Part shown: one piece after another, positions 33,197 through 41,594 of the stretch
Numbering within the stretch: position 1 is the first letter of the stretch
Layout: the number at the start of each line of letters is the position of its first letter
Origin: JBDWFY01 sp965275915
Lineage (GTDB): Bacteria > Pseudomonadota > Alphaproteobacteria > Rhizobiales > Stappiaceae
DNA length: 64,000 bases
Direction: 5' to 3'
NCBI GenBank assembly: GCA_965275915.1
Contig: CBDHYI010000007.1
Coordinates: 1,736,001-1,800,000 of the forward strand
The notes under the pieces: model-generated
What the model was told of the DNA's origin: nothing
The model's database searches: none
What the model saw: only the letters and a program-made list of their open reading frames with translations
Position numbers and translations under genes: made by a program

Positions 33197-34522
33197 ATGA
33201 AAAAATATGTAACGCTCGGCGGTGTGTCGGGGGCAGTCCTTGCAGCATTCGCTGTGCCGGCACTGGCGCAGGATGCGCCGGAGTTCGCCAAACAGGTCGA
33301 TGTGGCCTACATCTTCAATACACTCCTGTTTTTGATCGGCGGCTTTCTGGTCATGTGGATGGCGGCCGGATTCGCGATGCTCGAAGCCGGGCTGGTCCGG
33401 ACCAAAAACGTCTCCATGCAATGCCTCAAGAACATCTCGCTGTATTCGATTGCAGGTCTGATGTTCTGGATCACCGGTTACAATCTGATGTACACCGGCG
33501 TCGACGGCGGATTCTTCGGATCTTTCGGTCCGTATTCGTTTGATCCCGTCGGCGGCAATGCGCTGGATACCGGCTATTCCACCGCATCGGACTGGTTCTT
33601 CCAGATGGTGTTCTGTGCGACCACCGCGTCGATTGTCTCCGGAACGCTGGCGGAACGGATCAAGCTGTGGCCGTTCCTCGTTTTCACTGTGGTTCTAACC
33701 GGCTTTATCTATCCGATTACCGGCTCCTGGGAATGGGGCGCAGGCTGGCTTGATGCACAGGGTTTCTCTGATTTTGCCGGTTCGACCCTTGTTCACTCCG
33801 TCGGTGGCTGGGCTGCGCTGGCCGGCGCGCTGGTGCTTGGTGCCCGTAAGGGCAAGTATGGACCAAACGGTCAGGTCACGCCGTTCCCGGGCTCGTCCAT
33901 GCCGTTGGCAACACTGGGTACATTCATTCTGTGGCTTGGCTGGTTCGGCTTTAACGGTGCGTCTCAGCTCGCGATGGGCACAATTGGCGACGTTACCGAC
34001 ATCTCAAGGATCTTCGCCAACACAAACCTGGCAGCTGCAGCGGGCGTCGTCGTCGCGATCGTGCTGATGCAGATCCTTTACAAAAAGGTCGACGTCACCA
34101 TGGCTCTGAACGGCGCGCTCGCCGGTCTGGTGGCCATTACTGCCGAGCCGCTGGCACCAAGTGTCATTCAGAGCGTCATAATCGGCGGTATCGGCGGCGC
34201 AATTGTCGTGGTCGCCGTTCCGCTGCTGGACAAGTTCAAGATCGACGATGTTGTGGGCGCGATTCCGGTTCACCTTCTGGCCGGTATCTGGGGCACGCTG
34301 ATTGTTCCCCTGTCCAACTCCGATGCGACTTACAGCGTTCAGCTGCTGGGCATCGTTGCCATCGGGGCCTTCACCTTCGTCGTATCACTGGTGGTCTGGT
34401 TCGTGCTGAAAGCGATCATGGGCGTCCGGGTTTCCGAAGAGGAAGAGGCTCTGGGTCTGGACAAAGTCGAGATCGGTGTCGAAGCCTATCCGGAATTCGG
34501 TCAAGGGTCGCAGCGGCTTTAA
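33197..34522 (+). CDS. amtB: Ammonium transporter AmtB
   Basis: A 441-residue ammonium channel with an N-terminal signal peptide (cleavage near ALA-Q, residues 24-25) and eleven membrane helices. The pore histidines are in STLVHSVGGWAALAG and IPVHLLAGIWGTL; FCATTASIVSGTLAERIKLW is the Amt signature with the gating Phe just before. The C-terminal tail (MGVRVSEEEEALGLD) is the GlnK-interaction segment. ATG at 33197 follows GGGAG. A strong terminator follows. Confidence 0.95.
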   Translation: MKKYVTLGGVSGAVLAAFAVPALAQDAPEFAKQVDVAYIFNTLLFLIGGFLVMWMAAGFAMLEAGLVRTKNVSMQCLKNISLYSIAGLMFWITGYNLMYTGVDGGFFGSFGPYSFDPVGGNALDTGYSTASDWFFQMVFCATTASIVSGTLAERIKLWPFLVFTVVLTGFIYPITGSWEWGAGWLDAQGFSDFAGSTLVHSVGGWAALAGALVLGARKGKYGPNGQVTPFPGSSMPLATLGTFILWLGWFGFNGASQLAMGTIGDVTDISRIFANTNLAAAAGVVVAIVLMQILYKKVDVTMALNGALAGLVAITAEPLAPSVIQSVIIGGIGGAIVVVAVPLLDKFKIDDVVGAIPVHLLAGIWGTLIVPLSNSDATYSVQLLGIVAIGAFTFVVSLVVWFVLKAIMGVRVSEEEEALGLDKVEIGVEAYPEFGQGSQRL

Positions 34523-34567
34523 GCCCAACAGACATCAGGCTGTGCATCAGCCTGGTGAACCAACGAG

Positions 34568-34598
34568 AGCCCTGGTGCGTTGCGCCGGGGCTTTTTTT
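34568..34598 (+). terminator. Rho-independent terminator after amtB
   Basis: AGCCCTGGTGC pairs with GCGCCGGGGCT across a GTT loop (11 pairs, two G-U), followed by TTTTTTT. It ends the glnK-amtB operon and separates it from the second amt gene. Confidence 0.85.
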
Positions 34599-34696
34599 CT
34601 GATTGGAGAGCGCCTTCACGGGTTTGACTGCTGGCGACAAAACCGGCAATTGACAAATAATTAGGCGATACAAAAATCAATTTTGATGAAAAATTA

Positions 34697-34713
34697 CGCA
34701 TATTGCATATGCG
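34697..34713 (+). promoter_or_regulatory. Palindrome, possible NtrC site, upstream of the second amt gene
   Basis: CGCATA and TATGCG flank TTGCA, a perfect inverted repeat centred ~50 bp upstream of the -24 element. It shares the GCA/TGC half-site with the glnK upstream repeat but is close to the promoter for an enhancer. Confidence 0.35.
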
Positions 34714-34753
34714 ATGAAACAAAAACTGCCGGAATTCTCATCAATTGCCTCTC

Positions 34754-34769
34754 TGGCATGCCTCTTGAA
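34754..34769 (+). promoter_or_regulatory. Sigma-54-type promoter of the second amt gene
   Basis: TGGCATG-CCTC-TTGAA has the GG-N10-GA layout and the same -12 variant as the glnK promoter. It lies ~63 nt before the ATG at 34832. Confidence 0.5.
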
Positions 34770-34831
34770 TGATCATATGCCGAATAAAAGCCCAGAACGG
34801 GCATGGGATATGAACTGGGGGGCTCACCACC

Positions 34832-36052
34832 ATGGAAACTCAGAGCGCGGGCGGCGACGTCTTTTTCGTTCTTTTAGGCGCAATTCTTGTTTTTGCGATG
34901 CATGGCGGTTTCGCCTTTCTTGAGGTCGGCACCGTCCGGCACAAAAATCAGGTCAACGCCCTGGTCAAAATCTTGGTGGACTTTGCCTTATCGACCGTCT
35001 CCTACTTTTTCATCGGTTATCTGGTCGCTTACGGCACCACTTTCCTGGTCAGCGCGGCGACGTTGTCCGGCGACGGCGGAACCTTTGAGCTGCAGGGTCT
35101 GACGCTGGTCAAATTCTTCTTCCTGACGACATTTGCTGCAGCGATACCGGCCATTATTTCAGGCGGAATTGCCGAGAGAATGCGGTTTGCGCCGCAATGC
35201 GTTGCTACAGTTGTGCTTGTCGCGATCGCTTATCCGTTCTTCGAAGGCATGGTCTGGAACGGAAACTACGGGCTTCAGGACTGGTACGAGGCAACGTTCG
35301 GCGCTCAGTTTCACGATTTTGCGGGCTCTGTTGTGGTCCATGGGGTCGGCGGCTGGATCGCGCTCGGTGCCGTCATGCAACTGGGCGCCCGAAAGGGTCG
35401 CTACGGCAGGGACGGCAAGCCGGTCGGTATTCCGCCCTCGTCCATTCCGTGGCTTGCTCTGGGCTCATGGTTGCTCTGCGTCGGCTGGTTCGGTTTTAAC
35501 GTCATGACCGCCGCATCGCTTGAATCGGTATCCGGCCTGGTTGCGATCAACTCACTCATGGCCATGGTTGGCGGAATTCTGATCGCCACACTGGTGGGTC
35601 GCAGTGATCCTGGTTTTGTGCATAACGGCGCACTGGCGGGTCTTGTGGCGGTCTGCGCCGGGTCGGACGTCATGCATCCGGTCGGCAGTCTGATTGTCGG
35701 CGGCGCGGCCGGCGCAATTTTCGTGTGGGGCTTCGAATTCTGCCAGAACAAGCTGAAAATCGATGATGTTCTCGGTGTCTGGCCGCTGCACGGCATTTGC
35801 GGCGCGTGGGGCGGCATTGCCGCTGGAATTTTCGGTCTTGAGTCGCTCGGGGGCATGGGGGGTGTTACGCCGGCTGCTCAAATCGCGGGCACACTGACGG
35901 GCGTCATCTATGCCACCATCGTCGGGTTCGCTGTCTACGGTGTCATCAAGGCTGTGATGGGCCTGCGTCTTACGGAGGAAGAGGAACACCGCGGCGCGGA
36001 TCTCAGCATTCACAAAATCAGTGCTTCGCCTGAAAGCGATCTCGGGCGCTGA
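34832..36052 (+). CDS. amt: Second ammonium transporter (Amt family)
   Basis: A 406-residue Amt protein, divergent from its neighbour and lacking the cleavable signal peptide. Pore histidines are in SVVVHGVGGWIALG and WPLHGICGAWGG; FFLTTFAAAIPAIISGGIAERMRF carries the gating Phe and Amt signature (shown in part). The C-terminal tail MGLRLTEEEEHRGADLSIH matches the GlnK-docking form, so the upstream GlnK could regulate it too. It has its own terminator-isolated promoter region. Whether it transports ammonium or acts as a sensor-type Amt is open. Confidence 0.92.
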   Translation: METQSAGGDVFFVLLGAILVFAMHGGFAFLEVGTVRHKNQVNALVKILVDFALSTVSYFFIGYLVAYGTTFLVSAATLSGDGGTFELQGLTLVKFFFLTTFAAAIPAIISGGIAERMRFAPQCVATVVLVAIAYPFFEGMVWNGNYGLQDWYEATFGAQFHDFAGSVVVHGVGGWIALGAVMQLGARKGRYGRDGKPVGIPPSSIPWLALGSWLLCVGWFGFNVMTAASLESVSGLVAINSLMAMVGGILIATLVGRSDPGFVHNGALAGLVAVCAGSDVMHPVGSLIVGGAAGAIFVWGFEFCQNKLKIDDVLGVWPLHGICGAWGGIAAGIFGLESLGGMGGVTPAAQIAGTLTGVIYATIVGFAVYGVIKAVMGLRLTEEEEHRGADLSIHKISASPESDLGR

Positions 36053-36094
36053 CGATATACGGGGAGCGGACGGAGAAAAGTCATTCTTCTCCAG

Positions 36095-36913
36095 TCAGTG
36101 AATGCCTTCATAGAGTCCTTTTATGATCAGACGCTGGAATAGAAGGAGCAGGATCACCGGCGGTAAAATCGCCAGCATGGCGAGGGCCATGCCTTCGGTG
36201 CTCCTGTAACCGACAAACTGCATGCCCCGGACCAACGTATAAAGGCTCTCATCGGTCGTAATCATGATCGGCCACAAATACTGGTTCCATCCGATGATGA
36301 AGAGAATCAGAAACAGTGCGCCGGCCATCGGCGCGGATAACGGCGCAAGAATATCGATAAAAAACCGGAAGGGTCCGGCGCCGTCTATGCGCGCCGCCTC
36401 AGCGAGCTGATCGGGAACCGTTCTCAGAAACTGGCGAAAAAACAGGGTGCCGATCCCCGATGCGACAAGGGGAAGTATGACACCGGGGACGGTGTTGATC
36501 AGTCCCAGGTGAGAGGTCACCGCATAAGTGGGCAAAAAGCGCGACTCAAGCGGAAAAAGCAATGAGGCGAAGATCAGCCAGAAGATCGCCGTGCCAAACC
36601 GCACCCTGAAATAGTGAAGTGCATAAGCGGCCATGAGAGACAGCAGCACTTTCAGTCCGGCAAAGCCGACGCCGATAACGACAGAATTCAGCATCATAAC
36701 GGACGCGGTGATGCTGTCGGTGAAACCGCGTGGCGTTGAGAGCAATTGCGCGTAATTGCTGAAAAAGTGGCCGCCGAAAGTGAGCGTGAGGCCTTCGCGA
36801 GCGAAGGTTCCGGGCGCATGGGTCGTGGTCAGGAATACACTCAGAACCGGCAGCAGCATGGCCAGCGATCCCAGAATAAGGATCAGATGATCAATCAACT
36901 TTGGTTTGGCCAT
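36095..36913 (-). CDS. Orphan ABC transporter permease, UgpE-like
   Basis: A 272-residue MalG/UgpE-type inner-membrane permease with six helices. The cytoplasmic EAA loop, EAARIDGAGPFRFFIDI, contacts the ATPase. Sequence such as GWNQYLWPIMITTDE resembles UgpE of the glycerol-3-phosphate importer. No partner permease, binding protein or ATPase lies on either side: amt is convergent and a CDF exporter is upstream. ATG at 36913 is where homology begins. It may work with components encoded elsewhere or be a leftover of a broken operon. Confidence 0.85.
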   Translation of the reverse strand: MAKPKLIDHLILILGSLAMLLPVLSVFLTTTHAPGTFAREGLTLTFGGHFFSNYAQLLSTPRGFTDSITASVMMLNSVVIGVGFAGLKVLLSLMAAYALHYFRVRFGTAIFWLIFASLLFPLESRFLPTYAVTSHLGLINTVPGVILPLVASGIGTLFFRQFLRTVPDQLAEAARIDGAGPFRFFIDILAPLSAPMAGALFLILFIIGWNQYLWPIMITTDESLYTLVRGMQFVGYRSTEGMALAMLAILPPVILLLLFQRLIIKGLYEGIH

Positions 36914-37025
36914 CGTGCGCCTTTGAATGCTCGTTCGATTTCGGCGATTGCCGGAATTTGCATGGTTTGTCCCGGAAAAGATGCCCGAATGGGATGCCTG
37001 GACAGGATAACTGAATACGCCGATG

Positions 37026-37913
37026 TTAAAGCACAACAATACCGCGATGTTCGGCCTCATGATCAGGCTCGACATGGATGGTGATTCGCGCGCCGGTGAT
37101 CTTCTCCCTGATGGCTTCCTCGATACGGTCACATATTGCGTGCGCTTCGTCGACGGTCATGGAACCGGGAACAACCAGATGGAATTCCATGAACACGGCC
37201 CGGCCGGAATGACGGGTTCTGAGATCATGGGCTTCAAGGGCGCCTTCCGCATGCTCCGAAATCAGCTCGCGGATCATGGACAGAAGTTGCGGTTCAACCG
37301 CCTCGTCCATCAGGCCGCCAACGGATTCCTTTACCAGATGCCAGCCCGACCACAGGATGTTGATACCGACCAGAGTGGCCAGAACACTGTCCAACTTTTG
37401 GATGCCGGTGAAAATCACAAGGAAAACACCGGCCAGAACGCCGATGGAGGAAATGACGTCCGTCACCAGGTGCTTGCCATCGGCGACCAGCGCCGGTGAT
37501 CCGGCCCGCTTGCCGGTCCTGATAACAATGTAAGCCCATAGCCCGTTGATGACACTGGCAAAACCGTTCAGTCCCAGGCCGAGCGGCGAGCTGACAATAA
37601 CGGCCGGGCTTTGGTAGGACAGCCAGGCTTCGCGGAAGATGGAGAGAGCCGTCAGGACAATCATAACGCCGACAACGACCGCCCCGAAATATTCCGCTTT
37701 GTCATGCCCGTAAGGATGATTGGAATCCGCGGGGCGCTGCGCAAACCAGACGGCAGCCAGCGTTGCCAGTGACGAAGCGACATTGACGATCGATTCAAGC
37801 GCGTCCGAATAGAGCGCAATCGAGCCGGTGTAAAGGAAGGCCGCGTATTTGAGGCCGAGAATAAGCACACCGACCGCGATGCTGCCCAGCGCAATTTTTG
37901 TCGGCAATGTCAA
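37026..37913 (-). CDS. Cation diffusion facilitator (CDF) metal exporter
   Basis: A 295-residue proton-coupled divalent metal exporter (Zn, Fe, Mn or Cd). Six helices carry the metal site: SDALES in helix 2 and DGKHLVTDVISS in helix 5, with HPYGHDKAE at the cytoplasmic end of helix 3. A cytoplasmic ferredoxin-like dimerisation domain follows (about 205-285: HDLRTRHSGRAVFMEFHL and HVEPDHEAEH). The H/D composition of helix 5 hints at zinc-type selectivity but does not settle it. Confidence 0.92.
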   Translation of the reverse strand: MTLPTKIALGSIAVGVLILGLKYAAFLYTGSIALYSDALESIVNVASSLATLAAVWFAQRPADSNHPYGHDKAEYFGAVVVGVMIVLTALSIFREAWLSYQSPAVIVSSPLGLGLNGFASVINGLWAYIVIRTGKRAGSPALVADGKHLVTDVISSIGVLAGVFLVIFTGIQKLDSVLATLVGINILWSGWHLVKESVGGLMDEAVEPQLLSMIRELISEHAEGALEAHDLRTRHSGRAVFMEFHLVVPGSMTVDEAHAICDRIEEAIREKITGARITIHVEPDHEAEHRGIVVL

Positions 37914-38154
37914 AGTCGCGCCTCGCTCAAACCCTGAAACCGAGGCATGGTGTTCGACCGGAAAACCCGATCAACTTACCAAAAGCGCCTCAAATAACAT
38001 TCCCATACCGGACATTCTGACCTGAGAGCGGCTCTGCAGAAACACCGGACTGATGAGGTCATCTGGTATCAGATATTTATTCGTGCGCAAAATGGCCCGG
38101 CCTGTTCGGCATTTTCTGTCAACACGCTTCAAGAAAAGTGGATTGTCCGCGTGT

Positions 38155-38192
38155 AAACGAAAACGGGACACCGGTTCAGGTTCCGGTGTCCC
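38155..38192 (-). terminator. Perfect hairpin ending the DUF1223 gene
   Basis: GGGACACCGG (38165-38174) and CCGGTGTCCC (38183-38192) pair fully. On the minus strand the stem is followed by CGTTTTCGTTT, so it terminates the DUF1223 transcript. The rest of the gene-free stretch 37914-38164 shows nothing I can name. Confidence 0.75.
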
Positions 38193-38225
38193 AAAATCGA
38201 GAGTGGTAAGGAAATGATGGCGGTC

Positions 38226-38963
38226 TTAAAGAATAGCCGCGCCGATAATCGCGCCCGGCTCGCCGCGATTATCAAGCTGGATTATGATCGCGCACGTGTC
38301 GCCGCCCTTCTTCGATATCTCGCTGGCAGGGAACATCAGCTTCTGTTCGCCCCCGCGCCACATGCCTATTGGCTGAAGACTGCGGACGACATTGGTGTAC
38401 GAGACGGTACGGCCATGATTTTCGCCGCGGTCAATGGCCACCTCTTCATCTCTGCTGACCGGCGCGAGGAACACCGTTGCCGATGTCGCACCGGCGGGAA
38501 GGTCTCCACCAATCGTGACTTCGATTGCATCGCCGTCTCTGATGAGGTCGACATCAACCGACAGTGGCGCCGTTGTTTTGATAGCCTCAGCAATTGCGCG
38601 CTGGTCGCTGCCCACAACATGCTGCTGTCCGTTAACGACCACCTGAGGTGTGTAGATTGACCGGTCGCCGCGCTGGGCTGCGTATACTCTTTGCCGCCGT
38701 GTGTAGGCGGGACTGGCAAACGTATCCTTCCAGCCAAGATAATCCCAGTAATCCACCGGAAGCGAAAGGACCACCAGCTCATCGTTTTTGGACAGTTCGC
38801 CCATCAGCCTGTCAGCGGGCGGGCAGGAGGAACATCCCTGACTGGTAAACAGCTCCAGGACAGCAGTTGCATTCCCTGCCATGGCCGAATGTGTTCCGGC
38901 GCCCGACAGAGCAAACACCGCTAGCCCTGTACCAAAGAGTACAGTCCGGACAATCCCAATCAT
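38226..38963 (-). CDS. Secreted DUF1223 (thioredoxin-fold) protein
   Basis: A 245-residue exported protein of DUF1223. The signal peptide runs to about residue 30 (cleavage near AMA-G). The N-terminal thioredoxin-like fold has LELFTSQGCSSCPPAD, a CxxC pair, followed by DYWDYLGWKDTFA and YTPQVVVNGQ, all family signatures. It is presumably a periplasmic thiol protein of unknown substrate. ATG at 38963 follows GAGGT; the longer reading adds 18 residues before the signal. The ccm operon with its own thioredoxin CcmG lies just upstream. Confidence 0.87.
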   Translation of the reverse strand: MIGIVRTVLFGTGLAVFALSGAGTHSAMAGNATAVLELFTSQGCSSCPPADRLMGELSKNDELVVLSLPVDYWDYLGWKDTFASPAYTRRQRVYAAQRGDRSIYTPQVVVNGQQHVVGSDQRAIAEAIKTTAPLSVDVDLIRDGDAIEVTIGGDLPAGATSATVFLAPVSRDEEVAIDRGENHGRTVSYTNVVRSLQPIGMWRGGEQKLMFPASEISKKGGDTCAIIIQLDNRGEPGAIIGAAIL

Positions 38964-39100
38964 TGGTCTTGTTACCTCTTTGCTGCGCCCGGTTTCAACA
39001 AACGGGAAAGGACGCAATTGATTGTCGCCACAATAGACGATAGGTGCGGATGGGCCTTTTGGCTAGTCACGTTGGAGTGAGGAAATTGTTAGGTTGAGAG

Positions 39101-39216
39101 CTCATATGTGATTGAAATGGCAGGAGCCGAATAGTCCAGCAACAACGTTGCACCGTCTTGAAAACCGAACGGTTTCCGGCGGGCATTCAGCTCCTGCCGT
39201 TTCAATCACATATGAG
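39101..39216. repeat. 116-bp palindromic element with 27-bp arms
   Basis: Positions 39101-39127 (CTCATATGTG...GGCAGGAGC) and 39190-39216 (GCTCCTGCC...CACATATGAG) are inverted copies with one difference, which is a G-U pair in plus-strand RNA. The 62-nt loop holds two smaller hairpins, GCAAC-AAC-GTTGC (39139-39151) and AAACCG-AA-CGGTTT (39162-39175), so the whole folds like a cloverleaf. It sits between the ccmG stop and the DUF1223 start. It resembles ERIC-like or MITE-like intergenic repeats; no target-site duplication is evident. Confidence 0.8.
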
Positions 39217-39271
39217 TCCATACCCTGGCGTTTGGCGTGCTTCTGCGCAGTTGACGTGATTTTGAGGGGAA

Positions 39272-39889
39272 TCACTGGTCCACTGGAAGTGCCAGAACCT
39301 TGTCAAGGCTTGGCAGAAAAGCCGATTGGTAGGACTGGGCCGAAAGCGGGCCGATATATTTGTAGCGAATGATGCCCTCAGGTCCGACAATGAATGTTTC
39401 CGGAACGCCGTAAACGCCCCAATCGATGGCAGCCCGACCTTTTTGATCGACCCCGACCGCAGAATAGGGATTGCCCAGCTCAGAGAGAAATTCCAGGGCG
39501 TTTTCCGGCTTATCCTTGTAGTTCAGTCCCACCAGGTTAATCCGGTCATCTTTGGCCAGCTCAATGAGAAAGGGATGTTCCTGACGACAGGGAACGCACC
39601 AGGACGCCCAGATATTGACCACCGTTACTTTTCCGAGGAGTTCAGCTTTGGAAAGACCGGGCAGTTCCTGACCGTCTTTGATGAGGCCCGCCAGCGGCGG
39701 CAGCTCAAAATCCGGAGCCGGCTTATTGATCAGAACCGATGGAATCTGTTGCGGGTCCTTACCCCAGAGAAGCTGAAACATGAACAGCCCCGCGAGGGCC
39801 AGAAACAAAACCAGGGGCAGGAGCACGAGCAGCGAGATGCGGGGCTTTGACTGTTTTTCGGTTGCCTTGTCGGCATCAGCGGGGATCAT
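39272..39889 (-). CDS. ccmG: Cytochrome c biogenesis thioredoxin CcmG/DsbE
   Basis: A membrane-anchored periplasmic thiol-disulphide oxidoreductase that reduces apocytochrome c haem-binding cysteines. The 205-residue protein has one N-terminal anchor (about 18-42) and a thioredoxin fold with WASWCVPC (Cys98, Cys101), FELPPLAG, and GVYGVPETFIVGPEG with the cis-proline. It overlaps ccmD by 4 nt and is the last gene of ccmABCDG. Confidence 0.94.
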   Translation of the reverse strand: MIPADADKATEKQSKPRISLLVLLPLVLFLALAGLFMFQLLWGKDPQQIPSVLINKPAPDFELPPLAGLIKDGQELPGLSKAELLGKVTVVNIWASWCVPCRQEHPFLIELAKDDRINLVGLNYKDKPENALEFLSELGNPYSAVGVDQKGRAAIDWGVYGVPETFIVGPEGIIRYKYIGPLSAQSYQSAFLPSLDKVLALPVDQ

Positions 39890-40083
39890 TCGGCACGCCT
39901 CCGCGGGTTTGTGTCACTTTCACGCCGCGTTCTGATTCCCTGCGCCTCCAGCTGATCCAGAATTTTCTGCTGCCGTGACCCGTCAAGCCGAATGCTCACG
40001 ACAAGGCCGGCCAGAACGATAAAACAGATCAGGTAGGATGCCAGAACGAAGGTATCGTGTGCGTCTAAGCCGAACGAGTCCAT
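39886..40083 (-). CDS. ccmD: Haem exporter accessory protein CcmD
   Basis: A 65-residue single-helix membrane protein (helix about residues 13-31, FVLASYLICFIVLAGLVVS) with a basic cytoplasmic tail, the usual form of CcmD. It helps release holo-CcmE from CcmABC. It sits two bases after ccmC and overlaps ccmG by four bases. Identification depends partly on context. Confidence 0.88.
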   Translation of the reverse strand: MDSFGLDAHDTFVLASYLICFIVLAGLVVSIRLDGSRQQKILDQLEAQGIRTRRESDTNPRRRAE

Positions 40084-40085
40084 GC

Positions 40086-40853
40086 TTATCCTTTCACCTC
40101 CGCCATGGTATGCGCAAGCGTTGGCGAGGCGACGCTGGCCGCCCGCATGCGCAGGGCCCTGACCCGTCGGCGCATGATTTCATTGCGCATGCTCATCATA
40201 TGCAGCACCACGAATAAAAGCGTGAACGCCAGCGCCATGATCAGGAGCGGGATGAGAATGTCCGGATGGATGGTCGGACCGTCCAACCGAACCACGGCGG
40301 CCGGCTGATGCAGAGTGTTCCACCAGTCGACGGAGAATTTTATGATCGGCAGATTGATGGAACCGACCAGTGTCAGAACCGCCGCGGCTTTGCCCGCCTG
40401 AATGGGATCTTCGAACGTGCGCCAGAGCGCGATCAGTCCAAGATACATGATGAACAGCACCAGCACCGATGTCAGGCGCGCGTCCCAGACCCACCATGTG
40501 CCCCACATCGGCTTTCCCCAAAGGGAGCCGGTGATCAAAGCGAGAAATGTGAAGGCGGCGCCGATCGGTGCGGCGGCCTTGGCCGAGACGTCGGCCAGCG
40601 GATGTTTCCAAACCAGCGTGCCGATGGATGCCACCGCCATGACGCCATAACAGAACATGGATAGCCATGCCGAGGGCACGTGGATGAACATGATCCGAAC
40701 GGTCTGTCCCTGCTGATAGTCCTGCGGCGCCACAAAGAAGGACATGTAAAGTCCGATCGTAAAACACAGAACCGTCGCCGCGACGAACCAGGGCAGTAGC
40801 CGGTCGGTCAAGCGCAGAAAACGCGTCGGATTTGCAAGATCGATAAGAGCCAT
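40086..40853 (-). CDS. ccmC: Haem exporter permease CcmC
   Basis: A 255-residue six-helix membrane protein that loads haem onto CcmE. The tryptophan-rich haem-handling motif is present as WGTWWVWDARLT, flanked by the conserved HVPSAW and a downstream periplasmic His (WWNTLHQPA). Length and motif order match CcmC. It lies 69 nt after ccmB and just before ccmD. Confidence 0.95.
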   Translation of the reverse strand: MALIDLANPTRFLRLTDRLLPWFVAATVLCFTIGLYMSFFVAPQDYQQGQTVRIMFIHVPSAWLSMFCYGVMAVASIGTLVWKHPLADVSAKAAAPIGAAFTFLALITGSLWGKPMWGTWWVWDARLTSVLVLFIMYLGLIALWRTFEDPIQAGKAAAVLTLVGSINLPIIKFSVDWWNTLHQPAAVVRLDGPTIHPDILIPLLIMALAFTLLFVVLHMMSMRNEIMRRRVRALRMRAASVASPTLAHTMAEVKG

Positions 40854-40922
40854 GGCGCAGTTTTAATCTCGAATACCGTCCCTTTCAATGGCTCTCAACG
40901 GGATGTGATGCCTTGAGCAAAA

Positions 40923-41594
40923 TCAATCGCCGGCGTTTCTTAATGCCGCGGCAGCCGCAACCGGCCCGATGACGGAGGCAAAAAGCGTCAATGCGCACAG
41001 AATCAGGAACGGTGTCAGAAAGGGGGTCGGTTCCGTAACGGCGGCGTTGGCCGCACTGACGCCGAAGATGAGTATCGGCACGGAAAGCGGGATGATCAGT
41101 ACGGCAAGAAGCAGGCCGCCCCGGCGCAGTGTTACGGTGATGGCTGCGCCGATCGCGCCGATCAGGGTCAGGGCGGGCGTGCCGACCAGCAGTGTGAGCG
41201 TCACGGCACCATTGGCCAGCGGGGACAGATTGAGAAAGATCGCCAGAATCGGAGCGGCAAGGACAAGCGGCAACCCTGTGGCCGTCCAGTGGGCGGCGCA
41301 TTTGATCAGGACAACAAGCTCAAGCGGCTGCCCGGACATTCTGATGAGATCCAGCGCACCGTCCTCATGATCGGCGAGAAACAGCCGATCGATCCCCAAC
41401 AGCGTGGCAAGCAGTGCCCCGATCCACAGGATGGCCGGGCCGATACGGGCCAGAAGGTTGAGATCCGGACCGATTCCGAACGGGATAACGGTGATCACCG
41501 TCAGGAAAAACAGGACACCCATCAGGGCGCCGCCGCCAACCCGCACCGACAGCCGCATTTCGCGGGCAAAGAGGGATATCATGGCTGACGTCAC
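40923..41594 (-). CDS. ccmB: Haem exporter permease CcmB
   Basis: A 223-residue membrane subunit of the CcmAB ABC complex, with six helices and the family segments FFLTVITVIPFGIGPD, IGPAILWIGALLATLLGIDRLF and HEDGALDLIRMSGQPLE. ATG at 41594 overlaps the ccmA stop by four bases, so the two are translationally coupled. It works with CcmA, CcmC and CcmD to free haem-loaded CcmE. Confidence 0.95.
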   Translation of the reverse strand: MTSAMISLFAREMRLSVRVGGGALMGVLFFLTVITVIPFGIGPDLNLLARIGPAILWIGALLATLLGIDRLFLADHEDGALDLIRMSGQPLELVVLIKCAAHWTATGLPLVLAAPILAIFLNLSPLANGAVTLTLLVGTPALTLIGAIGAAITVTLRRGGLLLAVLIIPLSVPILIFGVSAANAAVTEPTPFLTPFLILCALTLFASVIGPVAAAAALRNAGD

